In this document: one piece after another, positions 44,785 to 55,384 of the stretch
Position numbering within the stretch: the first letter of the stretch is position 1
Layout of the letters: the number at the start of each line of letters is the position of its first letter
Origin: Ectobius pallidus
Taxonomy: Eukaryota > Arthropoda > Insecta > Blattodea > Ectobiidae
Direction: 5' to 3'
DNA: 64,000 bases
NCBI GenBank assembly: GCA_964059195.1
Contig: CAXKWD010000002.1
Coordinates: 153,343,042-153,407,041, forward strand
Notes under the pieces: generated by a model
Database searches by the model: none
Told to the model about the DNA's origin: nothing
What the model saw: the letters and a program-made list of their open reading frames with translations, nothing else
Position numbers and translations under genes: made by a program

Positions 44785-45223
44785 TCGTCACGTATCCATT
44801 CATTTCTAAAATTTATGACCAATGTAAAACCTGATCTCTTGTCACCTCCAACAAGCAAGGGTGCAACAAAAGAACATGCCTTTCGTACATACCACCAGGT
44901 GCATCTCTGGTAAGAAAACCCCCAGAGTTATTGGGTTGGGAACGTAAGTAAAATCATCTTGCTCCAATGCTGAGCAAAGACCCAACAGCACCACAAGGAA
45001 TTTTAAGCAAGAGTTTTTGTAAGTGCACAAAGGATTGCAGCTCAGTCTTAAATGTGACTGCAAGAAAGTTTCGTTGAACTATTCCCCTTCATGCCAAAAC
45101 TGCCAGGGGAACTGTTTGAATAAGATACCTGTAATGAAAGACGATGAGGAAGAAATGGAGCCCATCAAAACATCCCCTAGACGCTGAATCCAATATATAA
45201 AGGTGATGGAAGATGATGGGGGT
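44785..45223 (+). pseudogene. Second DTDVL/Cys-rich family member, inverted C-terminal copy
   Basis: Reverse-complement partner of 43648-44118. It reads SPPTSKGATKEHAFRTYHQV, a stop-ridden middle, and GNCLNKI/acidic tail DDEEEMEP-like sequence near 45150, ending before GATGGAAGATGATGGG. Together with the minus copy it forms a palindrome with a ~670-base spacer. Confidence 0.5.
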
Positions 45224-45370
45224 TCTTAAATGTGGATTCCTAATATATATAAATAGAGGTGTTTGAATAGGTTTTTATTTTTTGTAAGATTTGTTGTTTT
45301 AAAATTCAAAAGGTGGTGTTTTGTGATTTTATTTTTTAAAGACACTAAAGACATAGCATATCATGCATAT

Positions 45371-45391
45371 ATGATGATGATGATGATGATG

Positions 45392-45430
<39 letters not shown>
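45371..45430. repeat. (GAT)n(TAT)n compound microsatellite
   Basis: ATG/GAT units followed by ATT units. Confidence 0.92.
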
Positions 45431-45435
<5 letters not shown>

Positions 45436-46439
45436 TACTATTATAATGAACAAAACTGATTAAGATAATCACAGTTTTTTAAAGGAAAATATTAGAAGGG
45501 AGTCAATACCAGAAGAGATGAACCTTGGATTTATAAGTTCTTTATGTAAGAAAGGGGATAAGAGGGAATGCACTAATTATAGAGGAATGTGTGTAACAAA
45601 TCCATTTATGAAAACATTTACAAGAATTATTGAACATTAGTTGGAGAAAGAATACAGAGGACAAGAAGAACAGAATGGTTTCACTCCAGGACAATCATGC
45701 GTAGACAATATATTTATTCTCAGACTCATGATGGAAAAATATCGTGAGAAGTCAAAACCCTTGGGAATGATATTCATTGATTCGCTAAAAACTTAATGTT
45801 AGTGTGCCAAGGATATTATTATGGGTCGTTCTGAAGAAAACAGGTATAAGTTGCAATGGGAATTCAAATTCATCCAGATTACTACCTGCATAATCTACTT
45901 TTCGCGGATGATTAAGTAATAATTACTGAGGATACAGATGATGCGTCATATATGATCAGAAAGTTGGTAGAAGAGTACAGGATATGGGGATTAGAAATAA
46001 ATTTCAATAAAACTGAATATTTGGCAGTGGGTTTGGAAGATAAGTTAATATGTAATACAGAAGAAATTGCACATGTTGAATATTTTAAATATCTAGGGTC
46101 TATTGTACAAAAGGATGCAACAACAAATTTAGAGATTCAAAGAAGAATAACGGATGGGAAGAGAATTATAGGAATGTTAAATTCAATTTTATGGAGTAAA
46201 AATATTTTACATAGAACTAAAAAATTAATATATCAGGCATTATTCCAAAGTACAACATTATATGGCGCTGAAACTTGGACCATAAGTAGACAACAAGCAA
46301 ACAAAATAATGGTATTAGAAATGGATTTTTGGAGGCGTTCAGCAAGAAAATCCAGGAAAGAAAAAAATTCCGAATAGTAGAATAAGGGAAATAATGCAAG
46401 TTGAAAAGAATATTTTGGAAATTGTAGAAGAAAGACATG

Positions 46440-47194
46440 TACAGTCGGTCAAATAAAAATCGTCGGGACTCGTATGCAGTTAAAATTGAAGTTTTAACGC
46501 ATTAGTTCACAAGTTTCCTATAAAAAACATAAAATACAGGTCATTCTCTGAACACATGAGGCCATGCAGCAGGAGGGAAAAACTGAACAACGCGGAGAGC
46601 GCAACACACGATATTCAACTTAATGTATTGTCATAATTCATTTTGCTTTGTGTCATCGCGCCACGTGCAAATGCTAGCTTGAGAGAAAGTGTAGTTAGGG
46701 CTGTAATTGACCTGCATTTTTCGGCCTCTGAAGCAGCGAGAAGGTTCCATATTTCTTAAAGAGCGGCTCAGAGGTGGGTACTTCACTATAATGCGACTGG
46801 ATCTTTTCATAGGAAACGTGGATCTGGCCGGCCGCGTATTTCGATGCTAGATTGGTTGCAGAAGTTGAACGTAAGTTATTGATTTTGCACTACAAGTACA
46901 GGTATTATAAAATAAAATCTTTAAAAAATGCTCCTTGAATAAACATATTCCTCGCAAATTTATTCATTATTATTATAAGAACTTCCATGCAAGAATATGG
47001 CGGACGTGAGGCACATAGCCACAGCCTTCTATACATGTTTGTTTTGGAACAAAACTGACTAAATAATCAAGAAAATACATGGACAGACAAGAGGCAGGTG
47101 TGAACCTAACCTTAAGTCTTCCTGTACACATGCATATGCTCGTTCGTGGTACTTAATCAAATAATTCCCGACGTTTTTTATTTGACCGACTATA
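46440..47194 (+). mobile_element. 751-bp Tc1-like element inserted in the LINE ORF
   Basis: The ends are CAGTCGGTCAAATAAAAATC at 46442 and, as reverse complement from 47192, TAGTCGGTCAAATAAAAAAC. TA duplicates at 46440-46441 and 47193-47194. Only an N-terminal transposase fragment is left inside. Confidence 0.9.
46677..46860 (+). pseudogene. Tc1-type transposase DNA-binding domain fragment
   Basis: The reading is SLRESVVRAVIDLHFSASEA, then ARRFHIS, a stop, RAAQRWVLHYNATGSFHRKR and GSGRPRIS. This is the paired-like helix-turn-helix followed by the basic GSGRPR linker (AT-hook-like) that ends the DNA-binding region of Tc1-family transposases. One in-frame stop interrupts it, and the catalytic domain is deleted. 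Confidence 0.75.
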
Positions 47195-47586
47195 CTCAGA
47201 ATGACAGAGGATAGAATACCCAAGAAAATTTTGGATTGGAAAGTAGAAGGAAAAAGAAGAAGAGGGAAGCCCAAAGAGTGCTGGATGGATGGGGTGGAAA
47301 GGAGTATGGCGAGAAAAGGATTAAGTGAAGAAGATGCTATGGACAGGGACTTATGGAGGCAAAAGATTGTTTTGGGATGAGGGAAAACCATTGTATTGTG
47401 GAATATTCCTTAATAAAAAAAATAAATAAAAAAGATGGCTGCATGAAGCCAGTTACAAAATTACAGTTCCAGGGGCAGAAGCAGTGACTACTTCCTGAAG
47501 TTGGTTGGCGTGAAGCAGTTATTTTGCGAAACAGTTTTAAAATAACTATTCTGTTATTTTCGTCCCGCGCATTGTTCGTTAATCAT

Positions 47587-49523
47587 GTGATAACCAGTGG
47601 CGTGTCTTGACATTGGGTTCTGGATAAACTGGATTTTAAAGTATGAATTTATAACTGTTCAAATGATACACGAATTCCCAATGTTTAAAATAATAAAATA
47701 ATGTTAATATCATGCACATGGATTCGATTTCGTATATACCTATATAAGTATATTATTATTACTAGTACTACTATTACTACTATTACTAGTCAGCTAGTAG
47801 TGGTATTAGTATTAGTACCACAATCTTTATTAATTATTATCAAATTTTAGTGGATTTGGATTTTAAACTAAACTAAGATAGATAGTCACATAGATTTAAA
47901 AAAAAAAAATTATAAGATTCAATTTTAGAAAAACACTTAAATCAAGCTTAGAAGTTGGTTTTTACCCTTTGGTTCATACGATAGAGTCGAAAACGGTGTT
48001 ATCCATACCTGTTGTATTAAAACGTGCAACATGCAAATAATCACAATTTTAAGATAAACTAACACTGCACTCAGTCCAATGACTGAGGAATGTAATGTTT
48101 ATGTTACCATACCCTTCCCTTTATTCAGTCTATTGTCCGGCTTCATACTCGAGCGCTCTTCAAGAAAGCAGGTATCTGAAGAGACTACTTATGGCATCAG
48201 TTCTTTTCTTCTTTCAATATTACTTAGCTTTATGTAATATTATCTGTACACAGTCAATTATTTAACAAGGTTATAAAGTCATGCGAGAGTTGTCAGGTAT
48301 GCAATAAGCCGCGAGAAAGTAGTAATTTCTATGCTTAACTTAGAGAAAGTTGTGCGAGTGTTCTAAGAGGTGAAATAAGTCGCGAGAAAATTGTAATTTC
48401 AGTGCTTAAGTTAGACAAAATTACGTGACTGTTCTAATAGGTGAAATAAGTCGCGAGAAAATAGTTACCGGTACTTTGTTGCTTAAGATACGGATCGTTG
48501 TGTGAGTTTCCCAAGAGGAAGAATAAGACGAAAGAAAATGACAAATAAATTATGAGGGTAAAGCAAGTCGTGTGAGAGCTCCCTGAGATGGAATAAGACA
48601 TGAGAAAATAGTAATTTCAATGCTTCTGTTAGAGAAGGTGCGTGAGTCTTCAAAGAGCTGGAATAAGACGAGAGAAAATAGAAAAAAATAATTAGGACAG
48701 AGTAAGTCATGTGAGAGCTCCCTGAGATGGAAGAAGACGCGAGAAAATAGTTATTTAAATTCTTATAGTACAAAACGTTCGAGGGTTTTTCAAGAGGTAG
48801 AATAAGACTAGAGAAAATAGCAACAATTTTATTACGATAGAAAAAGTTGCGTGAGAATTCCCAGAGATGGAGGGAGAAAACTGTAATTTTAACATTTAAG
48901 GTAGAGAACATTGTGTTGTGTTTTCTAAGAGCTGGAATCAGACGAGAGAAAATAGTAACAATTTTATTAAGGTAGAGAAAGTCGCGTGAGTATTTCAAGA
49001 GCGGCAGAACACATGCTGGGGGTTGTAAAATCCGTTTTTGTGAATTTAACATTCAAATATGGCGGTGTGATGCAGGAGGTGACGTCACAGCCCAGTGCTG
49101 CCGAACAGTTTTGAGTGAAGAGACTAGCGTTTTCTCTCCAGTTTCTTTGGTGGTGACTTTATGCCGCTCTTGCAAAATAAATTAGCCTGTCTTCGCAAAG
49201 TTAATGTTTAGTGGGAGAAGTCATATAACTTGCACTTGATGAAACTGGACTGGCTGAATCATCGCTTAGTCTCAGCTCGCTCGTCTTTACTGCTGCATCA
49301 TGAGATTTCGAGGCTAAGCACGCAGCACCACAAATTGACGCTTTATGCATTGGGGAATGCAACGGCAAAAAATATTTTGATGACATGGCTAATGAGTTTA
49401 TAATGATTAATGGCTTGGTTGTTGCTGCCTTTATTTATTTCTTTATGAATCCATTATTTCCTTATATTATTTAGGTAGACTCAGTCTCAAAGTCTACCCT
49501 TACGCTACGCCACTGGTGATAAC
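47587..49523. mobile_element. 1921-bp non-autonomous hAT element with a perfect 8-bp TSD
   Basis: 47595 begins CAGTGGCGTGTCTTGA and the reverse complement from 49515 reads CAGTGGCGTAGCGTAAGG. GTGATAAC is present exactly at 47587-47594 and 49516-49523. No transposase was recognised. The interior carries a minisatellite, a CRE-like GTGACGTCAC (about 49079) and a 61-codon frame (49201-49386, minus) without motif. Confidence 0.93.
48300..49000 (+). repeat. ~70-bp minisatellite, about ten units
   Basis: GCGAGAAAATAG-like landmarks at about 48311, 48381, 48452, 48530, 48600, 48670, 48739, 48809, 48871 and 48945. Each unit also has GAATAAGACG, GTGAG and TTCTAAGAG-type words. A minus-strand 189-codon open frame here is an artefact of the repeat. 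Confidence 0.85.
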
Positions 49524-50160
49524 CGTACCGGTTTATAGGGCAAAAGGAAAAAAATACCAAAAATTGGTTTTATTTTGCAGATTACGGCATTTTTTGTTTT
49601 ATTTCGCGGATAATGGCGTTTGTGGTTTTATTTATGAAATTCACATTATTTCGCGGCTTACATTTGCCCGCAAATGGTACCTAACATCTTAATATATCAA
49701 TTTAATATAATCTTGACATCAGAATACATAATTTTGTTTTATCGCTAATCAACAAAAACAAACACCTCCATATATGAGGGGGTTGAAGCCAAAGTGGTGT
49801 AAGTCATGTTTTTTTAAATTTTTAACTTAAGTATTGCAAAGCAATGTTGAGGTATAGATCTGTTAAAAGAAAAATTGGTGTAAATCCTAGTTGTGTTCAT
49901 ACACTTACAAATTGCAGCAGAAGTTTAACTGGTGAATGAAACAGCTGCTTTGTTAACAGCCATAGTGGTGTAAGTCATTGACTTACATCACTATTCCTGT
50001 AAGTGTTTGTGAAGTGTGAGTTGCTACATCCGCAGTTTTGTAAACTTTGCACTGTATCTTATGAAACTGCTTCAAAGCAGTGATAACATCGACATTATTG
50101 ACCATAAATTTATGGTAAGTAGGCATTAATACCTCTCTAATGATTCCGATTTTGGATCCA

Positions 50161-50502
50161 TAGAATCCTATGCAGTCCGCCGGCATGGTCTTGTGGTTAG
50201 CGTCGCTGACTACAGATCCGTCGGCCCGGGTTCGATTCCCGGTACCTCCTCGGATTTTTCTGAGGTAGGGAGGTCTGGCAGGGGTGCACTCAGCCTCGTG
50301 ATTCCAAACTGAGGAGCTACTTGATAGAGAAGTAGCGGCTCCGGTCCAGAAAACCACCATTAACGGCCGTGGGTGTCGGCATGCTGACCACATGCCCCCC
50401 AATCCTGCCATCTGCCTACGGGAGATGATGCAGCGGTCGGGTGGTAGGCCAAGTCCCTCCAGGGATGTAGCGCCACGGAGTTTAGTTTTAGATTCCTATG
50501 CA
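50161..50502 (+). mobile_element. tRNA-derived SINE, second copy of the 4965 family
   Basis: The body is 50175-50488, closely matching 4965-5281 including box A, box B GGTTCGATTCC and the GTTTAGTTTTA tail. The flanks TAGAATCCTATGCA and TAGATTCCTATGCA (13 of 14 identical) are the TSD. Frames across it are spurious. Confidence 0.93.
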
Positions 50503-50539
50503 AGAGGTAAGACCGTTGTTGTTCCAGCTAACTGGTGAG

Positions 50540-53458
50540 CAATAATTAAAGTGACCAGACGTCCCGTTTTGACCGGGACAGTCCCGTTTTTGAACCTGGT
50601 GTCCTGGTGTCCCGAAAGATTTTGTTGGGACGCCCATTTGTCCCGTTTTCATAGAATAGGAAATTTATTTTGTATTTCGGTTGATTAAGATATTTAAATC
50701 TGTTCAGGTCAGGATAATTACTTTATGTTCATCCTTTTTAACCTAAGAAAGATTGTTTCTGGTGCGCATCGTCATCGTTCGTTACGAGCAACAGCCATGG
50801 AAACATTCAACGTGGCATCGCCGCGCCGCTAACTGCATTTCTTTCCAATGCTTGGCTTCAGGTTTAATTCTTTGTTCATTCTCTTTCTTGCTACAGTTGT
50901 AGTGTGTTGTGTCGGTTGTTATGATAGGATATTCAAGATGCCGAAACGCAAATGTATTTTTACTCCTGCCTTCCAAGAAAGGTAAGTGTGTTAAGGATTG
51001 CAATTTACAGAGAATTTAATAAAGTTTAAATCCTTACAATTATGTATAGATAAACTAATAATTTTAAACTTAATTTCTTTCGTAGGTACACTTTCATACA
51101 CAAAACGCGGACCGATTGGGATGTTCGTTGCAGCGTTTGTAAAACAGAGTTTTGTGTGTCCCATGGAGGGAGGAGCGACATCGAACACCATATCAAATCT
51201 GCCAGGCATAAAAAAGCAGAAATTACATCTGCATCATCAAAAAATATAACTTCGTTTTCGGCCCAACTTCAGCCACGAATCGTGATCTGCACTTGGCTGC
51301 CATTGAAGGGGCTTGGGCATACCATGTGGTTGAAGAGAATCACAGCTTCCGTTCTAATGATTGTGCGTCCAAACTAGTACGAAATTGGTTTGAAAATAAG
51401 TTCTCTTGCAGTCGCACCAAGTGTGAAGCAATTGTTGTGAATGTTCTTGCACCACACTGCAGTGAATCATTGAGAAAAGAATTGGAGGAAGTAAGTTATG
51501 TAACGATTTTTACAGATGCATCTAATCATGGAGAGGACAAGATTTTTCCTGTTATGGTTAGGTACTTTTTACCATTGCAGGGTGTCCATGTTCGTATTCT
51601 AGAACTTTATGAACGTCCCGGCGAAACAGCTGATATTGTTACCGCGTATTTGACTGATGTATTTGAAAAAAAAACAACATAAGCAGCAAATAATTGCATT
51701 CTGCAGTGATAATACCATTAGCAATTTTGGTGGTGCAGCACGTAAGGGGACCGTAAATATTTTTTACAAATTGAAAATGGCACTGCACCGCGAAATCCTT
51801 GGAGTTGGTTGTGCAGCGCATATCGTTCACAACACAATCAAGACTGCTGCTGATTGTCTTCCTATCGATGCAGAAATGGTGATTCAGAAAATATATTACC
51901 ATTTTCACACGTACACTGTAAGAGCTGAATCGCTGAGAGATTTCTGCAGTTTTGCTGAGATTGAGTACAAGAAACTCTTAGCTTACAGTAATACTAGATG
52001 GCTGGGGTTAATGCCAGCACTTCGAAGAGCTCTTGCACTTTTTGAAGGACTGAGGTCTTACTTTCTTAGTCAAGAAAAATGTCCAATGATAATTAAATCT
52101 TTTTTTGAAAACCCATTGGCTAAAATTGTTCTTCTTTTTCTGCACAACCAATCTACGACTTTCCATCAGGCAGTTCTCCAGGTAGAAGGTGAGTTAACGA
52201 CTGGAATTGAAGTAGTCATGGCCCTTTCGAAGTTGAAAGTAAATATGTGTGAGAAAAAGGAGAACAATTTTATTCCCCATGTTGTAAAATGTGCTTTACA
52301 TGAATTAGAAGAGGAAGGTGAGATAAAGGTAGGGGACTTCCAAGAAACAGTAAATAGTTTCTGTGATTCATGTATTCAATACTTGAAACTCTGGACTGAC
52401 AGGTTTGAAGTCTATGAGAACTTTGAATGGATCTTACTGAACAGTGTCATAAGATGGAAAGAAGTTGAGATATGTATGCCTTTGATTAGTCGTGTTTCTG
52501 GTAAATCAAATATTGATGACAATGATATGTTTAATGAATTTGTTTGTGTTAAACAGTTTGCTACTGCAGATAAAATCAGTCAATGGAATAATGAAGGAAT
52601 AGAAGCTCATCAGAGATGGGTTGAAATGTTTTAGCATTTCTCCTCTAAAAGCTTGTCATTTAGCAATTTTTCTAAGATTCTAGAATTTGGATTTTCACTG
52701 CCAGGCACTAATGCACCCGTAGAAAGAATTTTTTCACATATGAATAAAATATGGACATCAGAAAAAACACAAATGAAAGTTGAAACACTGAATGCATTGT
52801 TGCTTACCAAAATTAATCTCAAATATAGTTGTCTAGATTTTTTCAATTATCTGAAGCAGAATGAGAATCTTCTGAAGAAAATTCATTCTTCAGACAAGTA
52901 TGTCTAAAATACAAGTTTCAATTATGTGGGCATAACTGCACTTCCTGATAGAATTGTACTCTTCTTTTAATAATTTTAGGACAAAAGTGAAAAATCTGCT
53001 AACTTTCAATCCTTTGTAAATTCTTGGTGTTTTTAAATTTAGGTTTTAGCACTATTTGAGTTGTATGTATTGTAAATTAATTATATTAATCTATGACCTG
53101 GCCAATTGTAATATACTTAACGCTGAATAAATATGAATTATAAATTATCCTACAGTACTAAGAGCTGTGTAACATAGTTTTTTCTATGTAATCACCTATA
53201 TTGAATCTACTAATAAATGAACAGGGTTATATTGTGTTGTGTAATTCAACAAAATTATGTCTTAAATAGGTAAATAAATGTTTATGTCTATTTTCCCGTA
53301 TTTTAAAATTAAAAAATATGCTATTTCCCTGAATGTAAAGTACAGATGAACGATTAAGCCTTACGGTAAGAACTATTTTTAGTCTTAAACATTGTAAAAC
53401 TCAGTGTTGGAAAGTGTCCCGGTTTCACCTTCAGAAAATATGGTCACTTTACAATAAT
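50540..53458 (+). mobile_element. Nearly full-length hAT element, ~2.9 kb
   Basis: The ends are TAAAGTGACCAGACGTCCCG at 50547 and, as reverse complement from 53451, TAAAGTGACCATATTTTC. CAATAAT directly flanks both (50540-50546 and 53452-53458), one base short of the expected 8-bp duplication. The subterminal left side is rich in GTCCCG words. It carries the transposase below. Confidence 0.88.
50938..52907 (+). pseudogene. hAT transposase with a spliceosomal intron, frameshifted
   Basis: ATG at 50938 opens MPKRKCIFTPAFQER. A 104-base GT-AG intron follows (50982-51085: AAAG|GTAAGTG to TTTCGTAG|GTAC), and the reading continues YTFIHKTRTDWDVRCSVCKT into a BED finger (CSVC, then HHIKSARHKK). A frameshift near 51275 leads to LAAIEGAWAYHVVEENHSF and VSYVTIFTDASNHGEDK (first catalytic aspartate). 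A second shift in an A-run near 51670 leads to QIIAFCSDNTISNFGGAARK (second aspartate), CAAHIVHN and NTRWLGLMPALRRAL. A single TAG at 52632 is followed in the same frame by the dimerisation block LPGTNAPVERIFSHMNKIW, TQMKVETLNALLLTK, ending at 52907. Total about 650 codons, the full family length. Only three lesions separate it from an intact gene. Confidence 0.9.
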
Positions 53459-53849
53459 AGCAAAGTCAAAAAGAAGAAAGCTTTTTTCTGTAACAGAATG
53501 TCAGTTCAAGACTTCAAGTCTACAAAGAATCTTGAACAAGCCATTACAAAGAGAGAAAAAAAATGTCACGAACGAATCAATGTCAATAAAAAATACAAAA
53601 AATTACTTGAATTATTTTCAGTGATAATCATAATGAAATAACGACACCTTCTGGCAATGTACAACATGAAAAAAGTGTCAACAATTTCTTGTGTAATTTA
53701 GGCCTATTATAATGAATCTAACAAAACCTTCTGTTTCTCAGAATGCATAAAACATGACTTACACCACTTTGGCTTTAACCCCCTCATTTAAGTGTATAAA
53801 TGTGTGTATATTCTGTATATATAGTATATAGGTGTATATGTGTACATAC

Positions 53850-54366
53850 ATAGGCCTATATCGTTATAGCTCTTGAATTAGGAAATAACAAATGTACAAT
53901 TTTCTTGAGAAATCACAAAATTTACCCAGCAATTTCAAATTGTTTTAACTTTTGTTTTGTTGAATATAAAGTAAATCTATACACATATTTAAAGGAAATG
54001 TTATGTTCTAAACTCTTTTCCTGACGACTTTGCTGTAAAACGAAAGGCTGAGGAGTTAGAAAGACAAATTTAACGAAAAACGTGAGTAAAAATTACTTTT
54101 TGGAAAATTATTGATATCCAGCAGCCTATATATTGAAAAAGATTATAGATACGACAAAAGTGTATATGAACCAACTTGTAGGCAATTATGTCAGCTTTAA
54201 TTTGGTACATCAAAAAGTTTTCCCTACGACGGACCTTTTTCAAGTTTTAAGCAAAAAACAAAAAAATGGGCCCTTTCCACCCCCCTCTCCCATGAAGCGT
54301 AAGGGGTAGGGGCAGGGACTTTTAGTATGTTTACCTCCTAACTACCCCCAACACATTCCTGAAGAA
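53850..54366 (-). repeat. Right arm of the 12.7-kb-wide inverted repeat
   Basis: Reverse complement of the left arm (41709-41935 plus 43000-43298), uninterrupted here, so it preserves the empty site of the 1064-bp element at TATCTATAATC. Confidence 0.85.
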
Positions 54367-54662
54367 AAAAATTCCCCCTCTCCATGTCCTCTACAACCCC
54401 TTCATTGACTGGACTAAAGGTTATAATTTGTTTATGCAATAAAGTATATTATTCCCTTTCAAAATGTTTCATTTAGAATCACATTAAATTTCTCTTCCTT
54501 TAAAATCCCATGCTAAAATCAAGGTGCGTCTTATAATATATGGTAAAATATTGGGTAATAATATTAAAAATTTTAAATAAAATACAGGGTGATTCAAAAA
54601 TCAATATACATTTTAGTGATACAGTCACTGTATTCTTATTTCTTGCACGTAATGTGATAGTA

Positions 54663-55384
54663 TGCTCAACCAGAGGTGTACAAATCTCGATTTTATCTTG
54701 TCCATACCCGCTTGAACGCCAGGCAAGCAAGTTGCCAGCGTCACAGCTAGCAAGCAGGCAGATTTCTTTAGGCTTGGCTGGGTCAGGTTAAACCCAACCT
54801 ATGCAAGCCAGAATAAGCTTTTTGACATTCCTATCAGCTAAACAACTGTAGTTGCTTTTCTAAATGCTGGTAGAAGAAATTCATCATGCAGATAAATAAA
54901 AGGTGGATAAAGTATTAAAAATCGTTTTAGCGTCTTAACACATTTATTATTTTTATTATTGTCATTCTTATTATTGATTTTATGATGTTTTCTCGAAAAT
55001 GTTTGAAAATTTTTCCCATGCCAGACTAGTACCTTTGTTCATTGATCATTCAAACTCTCTACATTTTAGTTTCTCCTCGGCTTCCTTCAGGGTAAAATTC
55101 TCCATTCTCCTTTTGCTTGCACTCTAAACACATTTGAAGTTCCTCAACACGTAACTGCATGATATACCCAGTTTCATATTCTTTCCGCCAGGCCTTGCCG
55201 TTTCTTTAGGCCCCGTGAAACCCACCAGGTTATGAAGAGCTTGTGACTCACAGCGACAGTATTTCAGTTCATACTTCCAACGAAGCTTGCTCTCTTGTCA
55301 AGCAAGTTAAAAGCTGTGGCTGGGTGCAGAATTTCAAAGGGGCAAGCAAGCTAAAATCAGAATATGTACACCTCTATGCTCAAC
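54663..55384. mobile_element. 706-bp non-autonomous hAT inserted at the transposase start codon
   Basis: 54671 begins CAGAGGTGTACAAATCTCG; the reverse complement from 55376 begins TAGAGGTGTACATATTCTG. The 8-bp TSD TGCTCAAC is exact at 54663-54670 and 55377-55384. No transposase was recognised inside. A short (TTATT)-rich tract and GCAAGCAAG words occur. Confidence 0.93.

Larger units (their letters stand above)
45480..47400 (+). pseudogene. LINE reverse transcriptase and C-terminal domain (RTE/craft-like)
   Basis: Blocks in order: IPEEMNLGFISSLCKKGDK, NYRGMCVTNPFMKTFTRII, a stop, EQNGFTPGQSCVDNIFILRL, a deleted stretch that should carry the first catalytic aspartate, then LLFADD with a stop one codon later (YADD box). 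Next are WGLEINFNKTEYLAVG, IEYFKYLGS-like VEYFKYLGSIVQKDATT, RRITDGKRIIGMLNS, KKLIYQALFQSTTLYGAETW, and after the insertion RMTEDRIPKKILDWKVEGKR, RGKPKECWMDGV and a DLWRQKI end. The C-terminus with GRPK/W-type residues and the YLG box suits the RTE-like group. Several stops and at least one internal deletion make it inactive. A related but distinct LINE lies at 58880-61060. Confidence 0.82.
45470..47437 (+). mobile_element. 5'-truncated LINE with A-rich tail, interrupted by a Tc1-like element
   Basis: Coding remnants run from about 45480 to 47395, followed by TTAATAAAAAAAATAAATAA. A TA-flanked element (46442-47192) splits the ORF, and removing it restores the frame across EERHV and LRMTEDRIP. 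Confidence 0.85.
49771..53790. mobile_element. ~4-kb segment bounded by 41-bp inverted repeats, host to a SINE and a hAT
   Basis: The left end ATGAGGGGGTTGAAGCCAAA continues GTGGTGTAAGTCATG; the right end is its reverse complement with one change. TA may flank both ends (49771-49772 and 53789-53790). Without the nested SINE and hAT it would be about 0.8 kb, a MITE-sized element. The word GTGGTGTAAGTCA recurs internally at about 49966 as a hairpin with TGACTTACATCAC. Confidence 0.7.

Noticed and set aside
48483..49052. 189-codon minus-strand frame
   Set aside because: It lies wholly in the 70-bp minisatellite, and the protein is a degenerate repeat of that unit without known domains.
53414..53641. 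75-codon Lys-rich frame
   Set aside because: It spans the right end of the hAT and its flank. AT-rich DNA gives Lys/Asn-rich translation, and no homologous motif was seen.
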